Source: Planctomycetota bacterium (GTDB lineage: Bacteria > Planctomycetota > Planctomycetia > Pirellulales > Pirellulaceae). From it: a DNA stretch of 64,000 bases. Below, in pieces: positions 8,464 through 18,800 of this stretch. The stretch covers positions 326,115 to 390,114 of the forward strand of contig JABAAE010000002.1 of assembly GCA_014238905.1 (NCBI GenBank), in the 5' to 3' direction. Every line of letters starts with the position of its first letter. Position 1 is the stretch's first letter. Position numbers and translations under genes: made by a program. The notes under the pieces are model-generated. The model worked only from the letters and a program-made list of their open reading frames with translations, was not told the origin of the DNA and did not search any database.

Positions 8464-9363
8464 GTGACCGCATCTGACGAAAACGACCTATTAGACGATT
8501 CAGCCAAGCCTGCCGAAGGTGAAGCTGTGTCGATTGAACCCACGCCGGAGATCTCTGAATCGCCGTCATCAGAAGCCGAGCCTGAGAAATCGGTGGAAGG
8601 TGATTCAGGCAACTCTCCTGATCCAGGCAACTCCACTGATCCGGAACTCGCGTCTGAATCGAGCGATAACCAGCAAGATTCAGCAGTTGAGACGTCTGAA
8701 CCGGAGGACTTGGATGATGATGATCTGGATGATGATGATCTGGATGATGATGATCTTGAAGTGGAAGGGGACGGCAGTCCAATCGAGGACATTGCCGACG
8801 AACCCGAGCAAGACGTTGAAAAACTTTGGTATATCCTCAAAGTTCAGGTCAATCGGGAGAAAGGGATATGCGACGCATTGAGCCGTCGAATCAAAATGCA
8901 TGGGCTGGAGAACATGTTCGGTGAAATCTTGGTTCCTACCGAGGACGTCAAGGAGTTCACCAAAACTGGAAAACAGCGGATTGTGAAGCGAAAATTGTAT
9001 CCCGGTTACATCGTGGTCAACATGGCGATCAATGATGAGACTTGGTTTATCGTTCGAGAAACACCAGGAATTGGCGACTTCACCGGCTCTGCCGGGAAAC
9101 CAGCTCCACTGGAAAGCTCGGAAATTGATAGAATCATCAGGCTAAGCAAGCCTGAAGAATCCGAAGAGGGCCCTGCGGCACCGAAGATCGGATTCCCATT
9201 CAAGGTCGGAGACCGAGTACGCGTCAACGAAGGGAACTTCCAAAGCTTGGAAGGTGACGTAGAGACTATTGACGAGTCCAATGGCCGGATTACTGTCATT
9301 TTGAACATGTTTGGGCGGCCAACCCCGGTCCAGCTCAACCACTGGCAGGTTGAGAAAATCTAA
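8464..9363 (+). CDS. nusG: Transcription factor NusG with long acidic N-terminal extension
   Basis: 299 aa, about 120 longer than typical NusG. The core begins near residue 118 (LWYILKVQVNREKG) and contains YPGYIVVNM and a C-terminal KOW domain (FKVGDRVRVNEGNFQSLEG to HWQVEKI). It binds RNA polymerase and links it to Rho or ribosomes. The N-terminal extension is almost all Asp, Glu, Ser and Pro, without hydrophobic structure, and contains three Asp-rich repeats encoded by a 15-bp tandem repeat. It starts at GTG 8464, 9 bases after secE; no better internal start was evident, though translation could begin later. Confidence 0.95.
   Translation: MTASDENDLLDDSAKPAEGEAVSIEPTPEISESPSSEAEPEKSVEGDSGNSPDPGNSTDPELASESSDNQQDSAVETSEPEDLDDDDLDDDDLDDDDLEVEGDGSPIEDIADEPEQDVEKLWYILKVQVNREKGICDALSRRIKMHGLENMFGEILVPTEDVKEFTKTGKQRIVKRKLYPGYIVVNMAINDETWFIVRETPGIGDFTGSAGKPAPLESSEIDRIIRLSKPEESEEGPAAPKIGFPFKVGDRVRVNEGNFQSLEGDVETIDESNGRITVILNMFGRPTPVQLNHWQVEKI
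8710..8754 (+). repeat. 15-bp tandem repeat (3 copies) inside nusG
   Basis: Three units of YTGGATGATGATGAT, each encoding Leu-Asp-Asp-Asp-Asp. The copies differ only in the first base, so the array looks recently expanded. It is in frame, so copy changes alter only the length of the acidic tail. Confidence 0.9.
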
Positions 9364-9386
9364 AACAACTCATTTGGTAAGAATTA

Positions 9387-9815
9387 ATGGCAAAACAACT
9401 TGTAGGTCAAGCAAAATTTCAGGTCCCTGGCGGTCAAGCAACTCCTGCCCCGCCGGTGGGTACTTCTTTAGGAAAATTTGGCATCAATCTAGGGCAATTC
9501 GTTCAGCAATTTAACGATAAAACCAAGGAATATGCCGGAACTCCCATCCCTGTTGTCGTCAGCGTCTATAACGATCGCAGTTTTGATTTTATCACCAAGA
9601 GCCCACCAGCTGCGGCATTATTGAAGCAAGCCGCCGGTATAGCCAAAGGCTCAGGGGTGCCCAATGTAGACAAGGTTGCTACGGTCACCATTGATCAAAT
9701 TGACGACATCTGCAAAAAAAAGATGGAAGATCTAAATGCTCGTGATCTGGAGCATGCTCGCCGCATCATCCAAGGAACTGCCCGCAGTATGGGCATCGAC
9801 GTTGCCCAAGGGTAA
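9387..9815 (+). CDS. rplK: 50S ribosomal protein L11
   Basis: Part of the GTPase-associated stalk base, binding 23S rRNA near the thiostrepton site. 142 aa, standard length. The N-terminal domain has the Pro-rich [20 protein letters not shown] segment and [15 protein letters not shown]; the C-terminal RNA-binding domain ends [16 protein letters not shown]. It lies 23 bases after nusG, in the conserved order nusG-rplK-rplA. Confidence 0.98.
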   Translation: MAKQLVGQAKFQVPGGQATPAPPVGTSLGKFGINLGQFVQQFNDKTKEYAGTPIPVVVSVYNDRSFDFITKSPPAAALLKQAAGIAKGSGVPNVDKVATVTIDQIDDICKKKMEDLNARDLEHARRIIQGTARSMGIDVAQG

Positions 9816-9919
9816 TTGAGTCCTTGTAAAAGTTGCACGTAATTTTCAAGTTACTCCTAGTAGAGGCAATCAAAATAGCTACAATTGTCTCTTTGGTGAA
9901 TTTCTAGACAGGTCGAAGT

Positions 9920-10597
9920 GTGAAGCGTTCTAAACGATATCAAGAATTGGCGAAAAAGGTACCTTCTGATCCGGTACCTCTGGAAAAGGCGGTCGAGATA
10001 CTCAAGGATTTCGGTGGTTCCACCAAATTCGATGAGTCAATCGAAATCCATATGCGATTGGGAGTCGACGATAAACAGGCGGACCAAATCGTACGGGGTT
10101 CGATCGTTCTTCCGCATGGAATTGGCAAGACTCAGCGAGTCATTGTTTTTGCGAAGGGTGGATCGGCAGACATCGCCTCCGAAGCTGGAGCTGATGAAGT
10201 CGGTCAGGAAGACTTAGCAAAAAAAATCAAAGATGGCTGGCTGGATTTCGACGTCTGCATTGCCGCTCCTGACATGATGGGTGTGGTGGGACCTCTGGGA
10301 AAAGTTCTCGGGCCTCGCGGACTGATGCCGTCGCCTCGTGCGGGAACAGTCACCCCCGATGTGGCTACTGCCGTCAAGGAATACAAAGCGGGCAAGGTTG
10401 AGTTTCGCAACGACAAGGCGGGAAATCTTCACGCAGTCGTGGGTAAGCTGAGTTTTGAAACCGCTCAGTTGCATGAAAACATAAGTGCGTTCATCGGATT
10501 AATCGACTCACTAAAACCGGCAACATTAAAGGGGACTTATGTCAAAGGGATCGCCATTGCGTCGACCATGAGTCCAGGGATATTGGTTGCTGCCTGA
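9920..10597 (+). CDS. rplA: 50S ribosomal protein L1
   Basis: Ribosomal stalk protein, and in many bacteria a translational repressor of the L11 operon. 225 aa. Starts at GTG with [13 protein letters not shown]. The family signature [21 protein letters not shown] is present, followed by [20 protein letters not shown] 104-base gap separates it from rplK. Confidence 0.98.
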   Translation: MKRSKRYQELAKKVPSDPVPLEKAVEILKDFGGSTKFDESIEIHMRLGVDDKQADQIVRGSIVLPHGIGKTQRVIVFAKGGSADIASEAGADEVGQEDLAKKIKDGWLDFDVCIAAPDMMGVVGPLGKVLGPRGLMPSPRAGTVTPDVATAVKEYKAGKVEFRNDKAGNLHAVVGKLSFETAQLHENISAFIGLIDSLKPATLKGTYVKGIAIASTMSPGILVAA

Positions 10598-10633
10598 TCG
10601 TACACGGCAGTCATTTCATAATTACGAATCACC

Positions 10634-10665
10634 GCTGACGGGAATCTCTCCGGTCGGCAATTTTT
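10634..10665 (+). promoter_or_regulatory. Attenuator-like hairpin in the rplJ leader
   Basis: GCTGACGGG pairs with CCGGTCGGC (one G-U pair, one mismatch) around a 7-base loop, followed by AATTTTT, just before rplJ. L10 leaders often carry structures bound by the L10-L7/L12 complex; whether this is such a site is inference. Confidence 0.35.
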
Positions 10666-10680
10666 AAAGAGACATCGGCA

Positions 10681-11196
10681 ATGAGTAAAGCCGTCAAAAA
10701 TTTGGTTATCGAACATCTTTCCAGCAAACTGAAAGATGTTAGCGATTGCGTTTTGGTGGACGTAATTGGTTTGGATGCCAACACGACCAGTTCGCTTCGC
10801 AAGCGATTACGTGACAAGCAAATCAGTTTAGCCGTCGTCAAAAACGGCTTGGCTCGTCGGGCAACCGAGGGAACCTCCCTTGCTGCTGCCTTTGAAGGAC
10901 TGAATGGTTGTTTGGCCGTTTGCTGGGGAGGTGACGATTTCATCGACCTTGTCAAAGAAGTCACCGTTCTTGACAAAAGTGAGGACTTTGAAGGATTTCA
11001 AGCTCGTGGCGGTGTGATGGACGGCGAATCGCTGACTCCGGATCGCGTTCGAGAAATCAGTAAGTGGCCCAACCGCACCGAGCAACTTAGCCTTCTTTCT
11101 AGCCAGATCCTTGGGCCCGGAAGCACACTTGCGGCTCAACTCAATGGACCAGGTGGAACATTGGCGGGTCAAGTTAAATCAAAAGGTGAGGAATAG
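10681..11196 (+). CDS. rplJ: 50S ribosomal protein L10
   Basis: Anchors L7/L12 dimers to the stalk. 171 aa. The N-terminal domain shows MSKAVKNLVIEHLSSKLKD, LRKRLRDKQISLAVVKNGLARRA and GGVMDGESLTPDRV; the C-terminal helix that binds L7/L12 is present. It is separated from rplL by 265 bases that hold a tandem repeat, unusually long for this pair. Confidence 0.97.
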   Translation: MSKAVKNLVIEHLSSKLKDVSDCVLVDVIGLDANTTSSLRKRLRDKQISLAVVKNGLARRATEGTSLAAAFEGLNGCLAVCWGGDDFIDLVKEVTVLDKSEDFEGFQARGGVMDGESLTPDRVREISKWPNRTEQLSLLSSQILGPGSTLAAQLNGPGGTLAGQVKSKGEE

Positions 11197-11244
11197 TATC
11201 CTCTCCACAAAAACTGAGGCGACATTGAATACGTCGAATCAATA

Positions 11245-11370
11245 AACGACCAATTAGATCAACGATCAATTAGAACAACGACCAATTAGAACAACGACCA
11301 ATTAGAACAACGATCAATTAGAACAACGATCAATTAGAACAACGAGAATTAGAACAACGAGAATTAGAAC
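11245..11370 (+). repeat. 16-bp tandem repeat between rplJ and rplL
   Basis: Six consecutive 16-bp units, AACGAYCAATTAGAAC with minor changes, then two 15-bp units, AACGAGAATTAGAAC. The period is not a multiple of three and no start or ribosome site serves it, so it is not coding. It lies in the leader of rplL, ending about 90 bases before the start codon. Confidence 0.92.
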
Positions 11371-11461
11371 AACTTTAGCAAAATCCAACTCTACCAACCC
11401 CTGACTTGGGGAAGATTGCATCATCCGCATCGCAGTCGATAAACGAAAGGAACTTTGAAAA

Positions 11462-11857
11462 ATGTCAGTTGAAATCGCAGACGACCTGAAAACCATTGGT
11501 GACCAAATTGCCGGTCTTACCCTGAAAGACGCCATTACTTTGAGCGATTATCTAGAAGACGAGCATGGCATTAAAGCAGCATCGGGTGGTGGTGCAGTGA
11601 TGATGGCTCCCCAAGCTGGTGGTCCAGGTGCTGAGGCAGAAGAACAGACAGAGTTCGATGTTGTATTGACTGGATTTGGCGACAAAAAGTTAAATGTCGT
11701 CAAGGTTGTCAAGAACATCACTGGTGCTTCGCTAATGGATGCTAAAAAGATGGTCGAGAACGTTCCTGCCACGCTTAAGGAAGGCGCTGGCAAGGAAGAT
11801 GCGGACAAAATCAAATCTGAAGTCGAAGAAGCTGGCGGTTCTGTTGAGCTGAAGTAG
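11462..11857 (+). CDS. rplL: 50S ribosomal protein L7/L12
   Basis: Multicopy stalk protein that recruits translational GTPases. 131 aa. The N-terminal dimerisation helices are followed by a Gly/Ala-rich hinge (around residues 40-58) and the C-terminal factor-binding domain with TEFDVVLTGFGDKKLNVVKV and GASLMDAKKMVENVP. AAAGGAA precedes the ATG. Confidence 0.98.
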   Translation: MSVEIADDLKTIGDQIAGLTLKDAITLSDYLEDEHGIKAASGGGAVMMAPQAGGPGAEAEEQTEFDVVLTGFGDKKLNVVKVVKNITGASLMDAKKMVENVPATLKEGAGKEDADKIKSEVEEAGGSVELK

Positions 11858-11871
11858 TCATTCTCCAACCG

Positions 11872-11946
11872 GTGCATTGCAGATGAACGGATTGGCATTT
11901 GCGATGCACGCCCTCGGTGGTTCGAAACCAATCGGTTCCTAACCGA
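11872..11946 (+). promoter_or_regulatory. Three consecutive hairpins between rplL and rpoB
   Basis: GTGCATTGC can pair with GCGATGCAC (20-base loop, one G-U pair). Directly after come TGGTT/AACCA around CGA, and TCGGTT/AACCGA around CCT. None has a T run. In E. coli the same interval holds an attenuator and an RNase III site; the analogy is inference. Confidence 0.4.
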
Positions 11947-12079
11947 GTTATTAACGCGTGCAATATCAACCACAATATTTTTTTCTGTCGTCGAGCAGTT
12001 GTTGGGTTTTGCGCGCGAGATTCTTTGGCTTGTTATTCTTTCTTTCGTCTCCAAAACCTTGTTAAGGAGCGCTGTGTAA

Positions 12080-15000
12080 ATGGCTGTTACCGTTGAACGC
12101 CGACTGGCACCTACTTCGATTCGGAATTTTGGTCGTGAACGACGTAAAATCGTAACGCCTGATCTGACAAAGATCCAGACGAAAAGTTACGACGCTTTTC
12201 TTCAGCTCGATGTTGAAATGGAGAAGCGGAAAGACCAAGGAATTGAAGGCGTTCTTCGGGAGATTTTCCCGATCGAAAGCTACGACAAGTCTCACAAGTT
12301 GGATTATGTTCGCTACGAATTGGGCAAACCAAGATACACACCGGAAGAATGTCGGCAACTACGGATGACTTATGGTCGGCCTTTTCGGGTTTGGCTGCGA
12401 CTCAACAAGGAAGAACCTATCGAGGAAGAGGTTTACCTAGGCGACATTCCAATCATGCTTGGTGGTGGCGAGTTCATCATCAATGGTGCAGAGCGGGTCG
12501 TTGTATCGCAATTGCATCGTAGTCCAGGGATCGACTTTGTGATGGATACCGACGGGACATCCGATCGGAAACTTCCCAGTTGTCGAGTTATTCCTGAGCG
12601 TGGTAGTTGGATTGAAGTCAATTGCACCAAGAAGGATGCTCTGTCAGTAAGAATTGATCAAAGCGGCAAATTCTCTGCGATGACTCTGCTTCGGGCTATG
12701 GACGCAAAGTACAGCGAAGACTCTGACATCTTGAGAGCATTTTATCCCTCGGCAAAACAGAAGGTTGTTGATGGTCGAAGTGTTCAAAAAATCGATGGGA
12801 GAATCGCAGTCGACGACGTCGTTTACCCGGCTACCAGCGATCGAGCTGGGGAAATCATTATCGAAGCGGGACACAAGATCAGCAAGGATGTTGCTGAAAC
12901 GATTTGTTCTTGCGGTTTGAAAACGATTGAAGTGATGGAAGCACCGAAGAGTTCATTGATCTTCAATTCTTTGGCAGACGACAACACGGCAAGTCATGAA
13001 GAAGCACTGCTAAGAATTTACCAGCGTCTGCGTCCAGGTAATCCGGCTGCATTGGAAAAGGCACGTACCCTTTTCCACGAAAAATTCTTCGACATAAATC
13101 GATACCGTTTAGGGCGTGTCGGCAGGTTCCGCATTAATCGGAAGTTGGATCTGGGTGTATCCGAGAATGAGATGACCCTCCGTCCGGACGATATCATGGC
13201 GTCGGTCAAGTACTTGCTTGAACTCTCTGAAAATACCGGCAATGCTCACATTGATGACATCGACCATTTGGGCAATCGTCGTTTGAGAACCATTGATGAG
13301 CTTGCGTGTGATGAACTTCGCAAGGGTTTTCTTAAACTCCGCCGAACTGTTCAGGAAAGAATGAGTTTGAAAGACGCCGAGGACATAACGCCTCGCAGTC
13401 TGATCAACCCCAAGAGCATCTCAGCCGCCATCGAGTATTTCTTCGGTCGAGGTGAACTTTCGCAGGTCGTCGATCAAACCAACCCACTTTCTCAGCTTAC
13501 ACACGAACGACGACTATCCGCTCTCGGCCCTGGTGGTCTTAATCGAAAACGAGCGGGCTTCGAAGTTCGCGATGTACACATCTCGCACTACGGTCGTATT
13601 TGCCCGATTGAAACACCAGAAGGAACCAATATCGGTTTGATTTCCAGCTTGGCTATTTATGCTGCGGTGGACGACTATGGCTTCCTTGTCACCCCGTATA
13701 TGAAGGTTAAGAGCGGAAAACTCTCAGAGGAAATCGTCTGGTTGCGGGCTGATGAAGAAGTCGACGCTTTCGTTGCACCGGCGGACACCACCGTCGTCGA
13801 CGGTGAAATCGCTGGCTCTAAGGGAATGGGCGGGAACATCATTGCACGCCACAAAGCTGACTTCGATTTGGTGGATCCAACTGCGGTTACCTACATGGAT
13901 GTAGCTCCCAGCCAGATGGTTGGTGTATCGGCTGCGTTAATCCCTTTTCTGGAGCATGACGACGCTAACCGTGCTTTGATGGGTTCAAACATGCAGAGGC
14001 AGGCCGTGCCACTGCTTGTTCCTGAACCGCCAATTGTGGGCACCGGGATGGAAAAAGAAGTCGCCAAAAATTCCAGCATGGTCGTGGTTGCCAAACGAGC
14101 CGGCAAAGTCACCTATGTTGATTCGACGCGTATTGTTGTCGGCACCGACGTTTACGAATTAAAAAAGTACTCCGGATTAAATGAGCGGACTTGTTTGAAT
14201 CAGAGACCCATTATCAATCTCGGTGATAAAGTTGCCCGCGGGGATGTGCTCGCCGATGGTGCAGCAACTCTCAATGGGGAATTGGCATTGGGCCGAAATG
14301 TTCTAGTAGGCTTCATGTCATTTGACGGCTTCAATTTTGAAGACGCGATCATCATTAGCGAAGAATTGGTCCAGAAAGATACCTATACTTCGATTCACAT
14401 TGAGGAATTCGATGTTGAAATCCGGGAAACCAAGCTGGGCCGCGAAGAGTTTACCCGTGACATCCCCAATGTAAGTGAAAAAGCGCTTAGAAACCTGGAT
14501 GACTCGGGAATTGTTCAGGTTGGCACCTACGTGAAACCGGGTGACATCCTGGTTGGCAAGGTATCTCCCAAGTCTAAGACAGAGTTAACCCCCGAAGAAA
14601 AATTGCTGCACGCAATTTTTGGTCGAGCTGGTGAAGACGTTAAGAATGATTCTTTGGACGTCCCATCGGGCATCGAAGGAATTGTGATCGACACGCAGAA
14701 ATTCTCGCGTCAAATGAGCCTTTCAGATGAAGAACGGAAAGTTTTCCAGAAGGACCTCAAAGCGGCTGAATCCGAGGGAAATGAGCAGGTCGCTTCCGCA
14801 TTTAGCGACATGATTGAAAAGATGGAAACAGCTCTCGGAAAAGCTGTCACCGATGAGGATGGTGTCGCCTTAACCCGCGATCAGGATCCGAAGTTTGTCG
14901 CTGAAAGAGCTCAGAGCTTTCGGCTCAGCCAAGTGTTGGGCAATCTGCGAAGTCAGGAAAAAATCTCCTCCGTTCAGCAAATCTACAAGTCCGATTGGGA

Positions 15001-15814
15001 CTTGGTCGAAAAGGCGATTGACACTCGTGATCGTCAATTGAACAGCATGAAGCGGGGCGATGAACTCCGTAGTGGTGTTCTGCAAATGGTGAAAGTCTAT
15101 ATCGCGACCAAACGAGTCATCTCCGTTGGTGACAAGATGGCCGGTCGTCACGGCAACAAGGGTGTTATTTCCAAGATTCTTCCGAAGGAAGATATGCCCT
15201 ATCTTGAAGACGGAACCCCGTTGCACATTTTGCTTAATCCGTTGGGTGTTCCAAGTCGTATGAATGTAGGACAAATCCTCGAAACCCACTTGGGTTGGGC
15301 TGGTGCCAAATTAGGTTTCCAATCCATCAATCCGGTTTTTGAAGGTGCTGACGAAGAGAGTATCAACGACTGTCTCGAGGAAGCTGGACTACCTCGCCAC
15401 GGCAAGACCCAATTATTTGATGGCCGAACGGGTGATCAGATGAAGCAGGAAACAACCGTTGGCTACATCTACATGCTGAAACTCCACCATTTGGTTGACG
15501 ACAAGGTACATGCTCGAAGCACCGGTCCTTATTCACTGATTACACAACAGCCTCTTGGTGGAAAAGCAAGGTTTGGTGGACAACGATTTGGAGAGATGGA
15601 AGTTTGGGCCCTCGAAGCCTATGGCGCCGCCTACATCCTGCAGGAATTGTTGACCGTAAAAAGTGACGATGTCGAAGGACGAACCAAAATCTACGAATCC
15701 ATGGTCAAGGGTGAAAACACGCTCGAAGCTGGCACCCCTGCTAGTTTTGATGTTTTGACCAACGAGATTCGGGGACTCGCTTTGAATATGCAGCTGGAAA
15801 AACGACGTATCTAG
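12080..15814 (+). CDS. rpoB: DNA-directed RNA polymerase beta subunit
   Basis: 1244 aa, typical for a beta subunit without large lineage insertions. The N-terminus includes [18 protein letters not shown]. The rifampicin-site region reads [19 protein letters not shown] followed by [20 protein letters not shown] and [17 protein letters not shown]. The C-terminus has [20 protein letters not shown] and a final [16 protein letters not shown]. Forms the catalytic cleft with beta prime; rpoC follows 64 bases later. Confidence 0.99.
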   Translation: MAVTVERRLAPTSIRNFGRERRKIVTPDLTKIQTKSYDAFLQLDVEMEKRKDQGIEGVLREIFPIESYDKSHKLDYVRYELGKPRYTPEECRQLRMTYGRPFRVWLRLNKEEPIEEEVYLGDIPIMLGGGEFIINGAERVVVSQLHRSPGIDFVMDTDGTSDRKLPSCRVIPERGSWIEVNCTKKDALSVRIDQSGKFSAMTLLRAMDAKYSEDSDILRAFYPSAKQKVVDGRSVQKIDGRIAVDDVVYPATSDRAGEIIIEAGHKISKDVAETICSCGLKTIEVMEAPKSSLIFNSLADDNTASHEEALLRIYQRLRPGNPAALEKARTLFHEKFFDINRYRLGRVGRFRINRKLDLGVSENEMTLRPDDIMASVKYLLELSENTGNAHIDDIDHLGNRRLRTIDELACDELRKGFLKLRRTVQERMSLKDAEDITPRSLINPKSISAAIEYFFGRGELSQVVDQTNPLSQLTHERRLSALGPGGLNRKRAGFEVRDVHISHYGRICPIETPEGTNIGLISSLAIYAAVDDYGFLVTPYMKVKSGKLSEEIVWLRADEEVDAFVAPADTTVVDGEIAGSKGMGGNIIARHKADFDLVDPTAVTYMDVAPSQMVGVSAALIPFLEHDDANRALMGSNMQRQAVPLLVPEPPIVGTGMEKEVAKNSSMVVVAKRAGKVTYVDSTRIVVGTDVYELKKYSGLNERTCLNQRPIINLGDKVARGDVLADGAATLNGELALGRNVLVGFMSFDGFNFEDAIIISEELVQKDTYTSIHIEEFDVEIRETKLGREEFTRDIPNVSEKALRNLDDSGIVQVGTYVKPGDILVGKVSPKSKTELTPEEKLLHAIFGRAGEDVKNDSLDVPSGIEGIVIDTQKFSRQMSLSDEERKVFQKDLKAAESEGNEQVASAFSDMIEKMETALGKAVTDEDGVALTRDQDPKFVAERAQSFRLSQVLGNLRSQEKISSVQQIYKSDWDLVEKAIDTRDRQLNSMKRGDELRSGVLQMVKVYIATKRVISVGDKMAGRHGNKGVISKILPKEDMPYLEDGTPLHILLNPLGVPSRMNVGQILETHLGWAGAKLGFQSINPVFEGADEESINDCLEEAGLPRHGKTQLFDGRTGDQMKQETTVGYIYMLKLHHLVDDKVHARSTGPYSLITQQPLGGKARFGGQRFGEMEVWALEAYGAAYILQELLTVKSDDVEGRTKIYESMVKGENTLEAGTPASFDVLTNEIRGLALNMQLEKRRI

Positions 15815-15878
15815 AAGTTTTTCATTTTTAGAATTAATCCGGAACCAATTCAAGAATTCCTAACGGGGAAAAACGCCG

Positions 15879-18800
15879 ATGGCAACCGCAGAAAGCTCCT
15901 ACGATCGAATTAATGATTATGCTTCTGTAAAAATCAGCTTGGCCCGACCGCACGACATTCGCAGCTGGTCGTTTGGCGAAGTGAAAAAACCCGAGACGAT
16001 CAATTACCGTACCTATCGTCCCGAAAAAGATGGCTTGTTTTGTGAGCGGATTTTCGGTCCTGAAAAAGACTGGGAATGTGCGTGCGGTAAGTACCGCGGC
16101 ATGAAATACAAGGGCATGATTTGTGATCGTTGCGGCGTCAAGGTAACCCATTCTCGTGTGCGGCGAAAACGAATGGGGCACATCGAATTGGCGGCTCCAG
16201 TAGTTCACATCTGGTTCTTCAAGGCGATGCCAAGTCGCCTTGGAAATTTGCTGGAAATGAAAACGACCAGCCTTGAAAAAGTTATTTATTTCCAGGATTA
16301 CGTCGTCGTTGATCCAGGCACAACGGAGCTTGAACGCCAACAGCTACTGACCGAAGAAGAGTACCGGGAAGCCAAACAGCAGTATGGCGAAGGAAGCTTT
16401 ACAGCCGAAATGGGAGCAGATGCAGTTCGAAAGCTCCTGAACCATCTCGATCTCGTCAAACTCTCAGAAGTTTTGCGGGAAGAGATGAAGACAACCAATT
16501 CCAAGCAAAAGCGTAAGGACCTGACAAACCGACTGAAAATTGTCGAATCGATTCGAGATAGTGACAACAAGCCAGAGTGGATGGTCCTGGATGTCATTCC
16601 CGTCATTCCACCAGATTTGCGTCCCTTGGTTTTGCTGGACTCTGGCAATTTTGCGACAAGTGATTTGAATGACTTGTATCGGAGAATCATCAACAGAAAT
16701 AATCGTTTGCGAAAATTGGTTGACTTGAATGCACCAGAAGTCATCATCCGCAACGAAAAACGTATGCTGCAACAGTCCGTGGATGCGTTGTTTGATAACA
16801 ACCGATGTAAGCGTCCCGTATTGGGAAGCAGTAATCGTCCCTTGAAATCCCTAACCGATATGATCAAAGGGAAACAGGGTCGATTCCGGGAAAACCTGCT
16901 TGGCAAACGCGTCGACTATTCGGCACGAAGTGTCATCGTCGTGGGTCCTCGATTGAAACTGCATCAATGTGGATTGCCCAAGAAAATTGCTTTAGAACTT
17001 TACCAACCGTTTATTATTCGGCGACTCAAGGAACTTGGACACGCGGACACAATCAAAAGTGCCAAAAAGATGCTTGAGCGAAAGGACGAGGAAGTTTGGG
17101 ACATCCTCGATTCAGTTATTCAGAATCACCCCGTGCTGTTGAATCGGGCCCCTACCCTGCACCGAATGGGAATTCAGGCATTCGAGCCAATTCTAGTCGA
17201 GGGCAATGCGATCAATCTACATCCGTTGGTCTGCAAGGGCTTTAATGCAGACTTTGACGGTGACCAGATGGCGGTTCACCTTCCGCTATCAATTGAAGCA
17301 CAGGTCGAAGCACACACGTTGATGCTATCTACCAACAATATTTTTGCACCTTCCAATGGTAAACCCATTATGAGTCCTTCACAGGACACCGTAATGGGAT
17401 GCTACTTTATCACCTTGGTGCTGCCCAACGGAAAAGGTGAAGGGATGACGTTTTCGTCATTGGAAGAAGCCGATTTCGCTTTCTCTCAAAACATCATCGA
17501 CATTCACGCGAAAATCAAAGTTCGCCTGCCGAAAAACGAGTATTGTCGCTCAAGTGATAAAGAAGCAGAACGCGAAGGTCCCGGCTTGGTTGTCGAAACC
17601 TCCTACGGCCGTGTGATGTTTAACATGATGCTTCCAGAGGGTCTGGATTTTTATAACTTCCGGATGAAAAGTGGCGATTTGGCCGATGTCATCTCGGATT
17701 GTTACCAAACCTTGGGTCGGCAAGCGACCATTGATCTTCTTGATGACATGAATCAGCTCGGTTTCCGCGAAAGCACCCGTAGCGGACTGTCGTTTGCGAC
17801 CGACGACTTGGTCACCCCGGATAGCAAACATACGGTCATCAGCAGTGCCGAGAAAGAAGTTCTCAAATTGACCAAGCTGTATGAGCGTGGAGTGATCACC
17901 GAAAAAGAACGATACAACAAGGTTCTCGAGACTTGGACTCATGCCCGGGAGGAAATCACCCGTGACATGAAAATAGTCATGGAAGGTGACGTCCGCGGTG
18001 ATACCGGATACGTCAATCCGGTATTCCTGATGGCGGATTCCGGCGCTCGAGGTGGTATTGAACAGATTCGTCAGTTGGCTGGCATGCGAGGCCTGATGGC
18101 AAAGCCAAGCGGCGAGATCATTGAAAACCCGATCAAAGCGAATTTCCGAGAAGGACTTGGCGTATTGGAGTACTTCTCGTCCACTCACGGTGCCCGAAAG
18201 GGACTGGCCGATACGGCACTCAAGACGGCAGACTCAGGATACCTGACTCGAAAATTGGCTGACGTAGCACAAAACGTGGTCGTCACGTTGGAGGACTGCG
18301 AAACGACTCAGGGAATCACCAAAGGAGTCGTTTATCGAGGTGAAAAAGTGGAGGTTCGTCTTTCCGAGGCAATCAATGGTCGGGTAAGTCGCCAGAATAT
18401 TGTCAATCCGGTCACCGATGAAGTGATTGTTCGGGAAAACCAGATGATTACCCCGGACATTGCCAGGAAAATTGAGGGGATGGGATTGGAAAAGATCCAA
18501 ATTCGTAGCCCCATGACCTGTGATGCACCATTGGGTGTTTGTCGCTGTTGTTACGGAATGGACATGTCAACTGGATCGTTGGTTGAAGAAGGCATGGCGG
18601 TTGGAATTATCGCTGCCCAAAGTATCGGCGAACCGGGTACACAGCTGACGATGAGAACTTTTCACATTGGTGGTGTGGCAAACACCGCCACCGAGGAAAA
18701 CCACAAGAAAAACCGCAAGGGAGGAACTGTACAGCTCATTCGATTACGTTCGGTCACCAATGACAATGGCGACGACGTCGTCCTTTCAAGGAATGGTGAA

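Noticed and set aside
8091..8840. 249-codon minus-strand open frame opposite secE/nusG
   Set aside because: Its Ser-rich composition is the mirror of the Asp-rich nusG repeat; no ribosome site and no family.
11245..11370. CRISPR array
   Set aside because: Direct abutting 15-16-bp units without spacers; the same holds for the other tandem repeats in the window.
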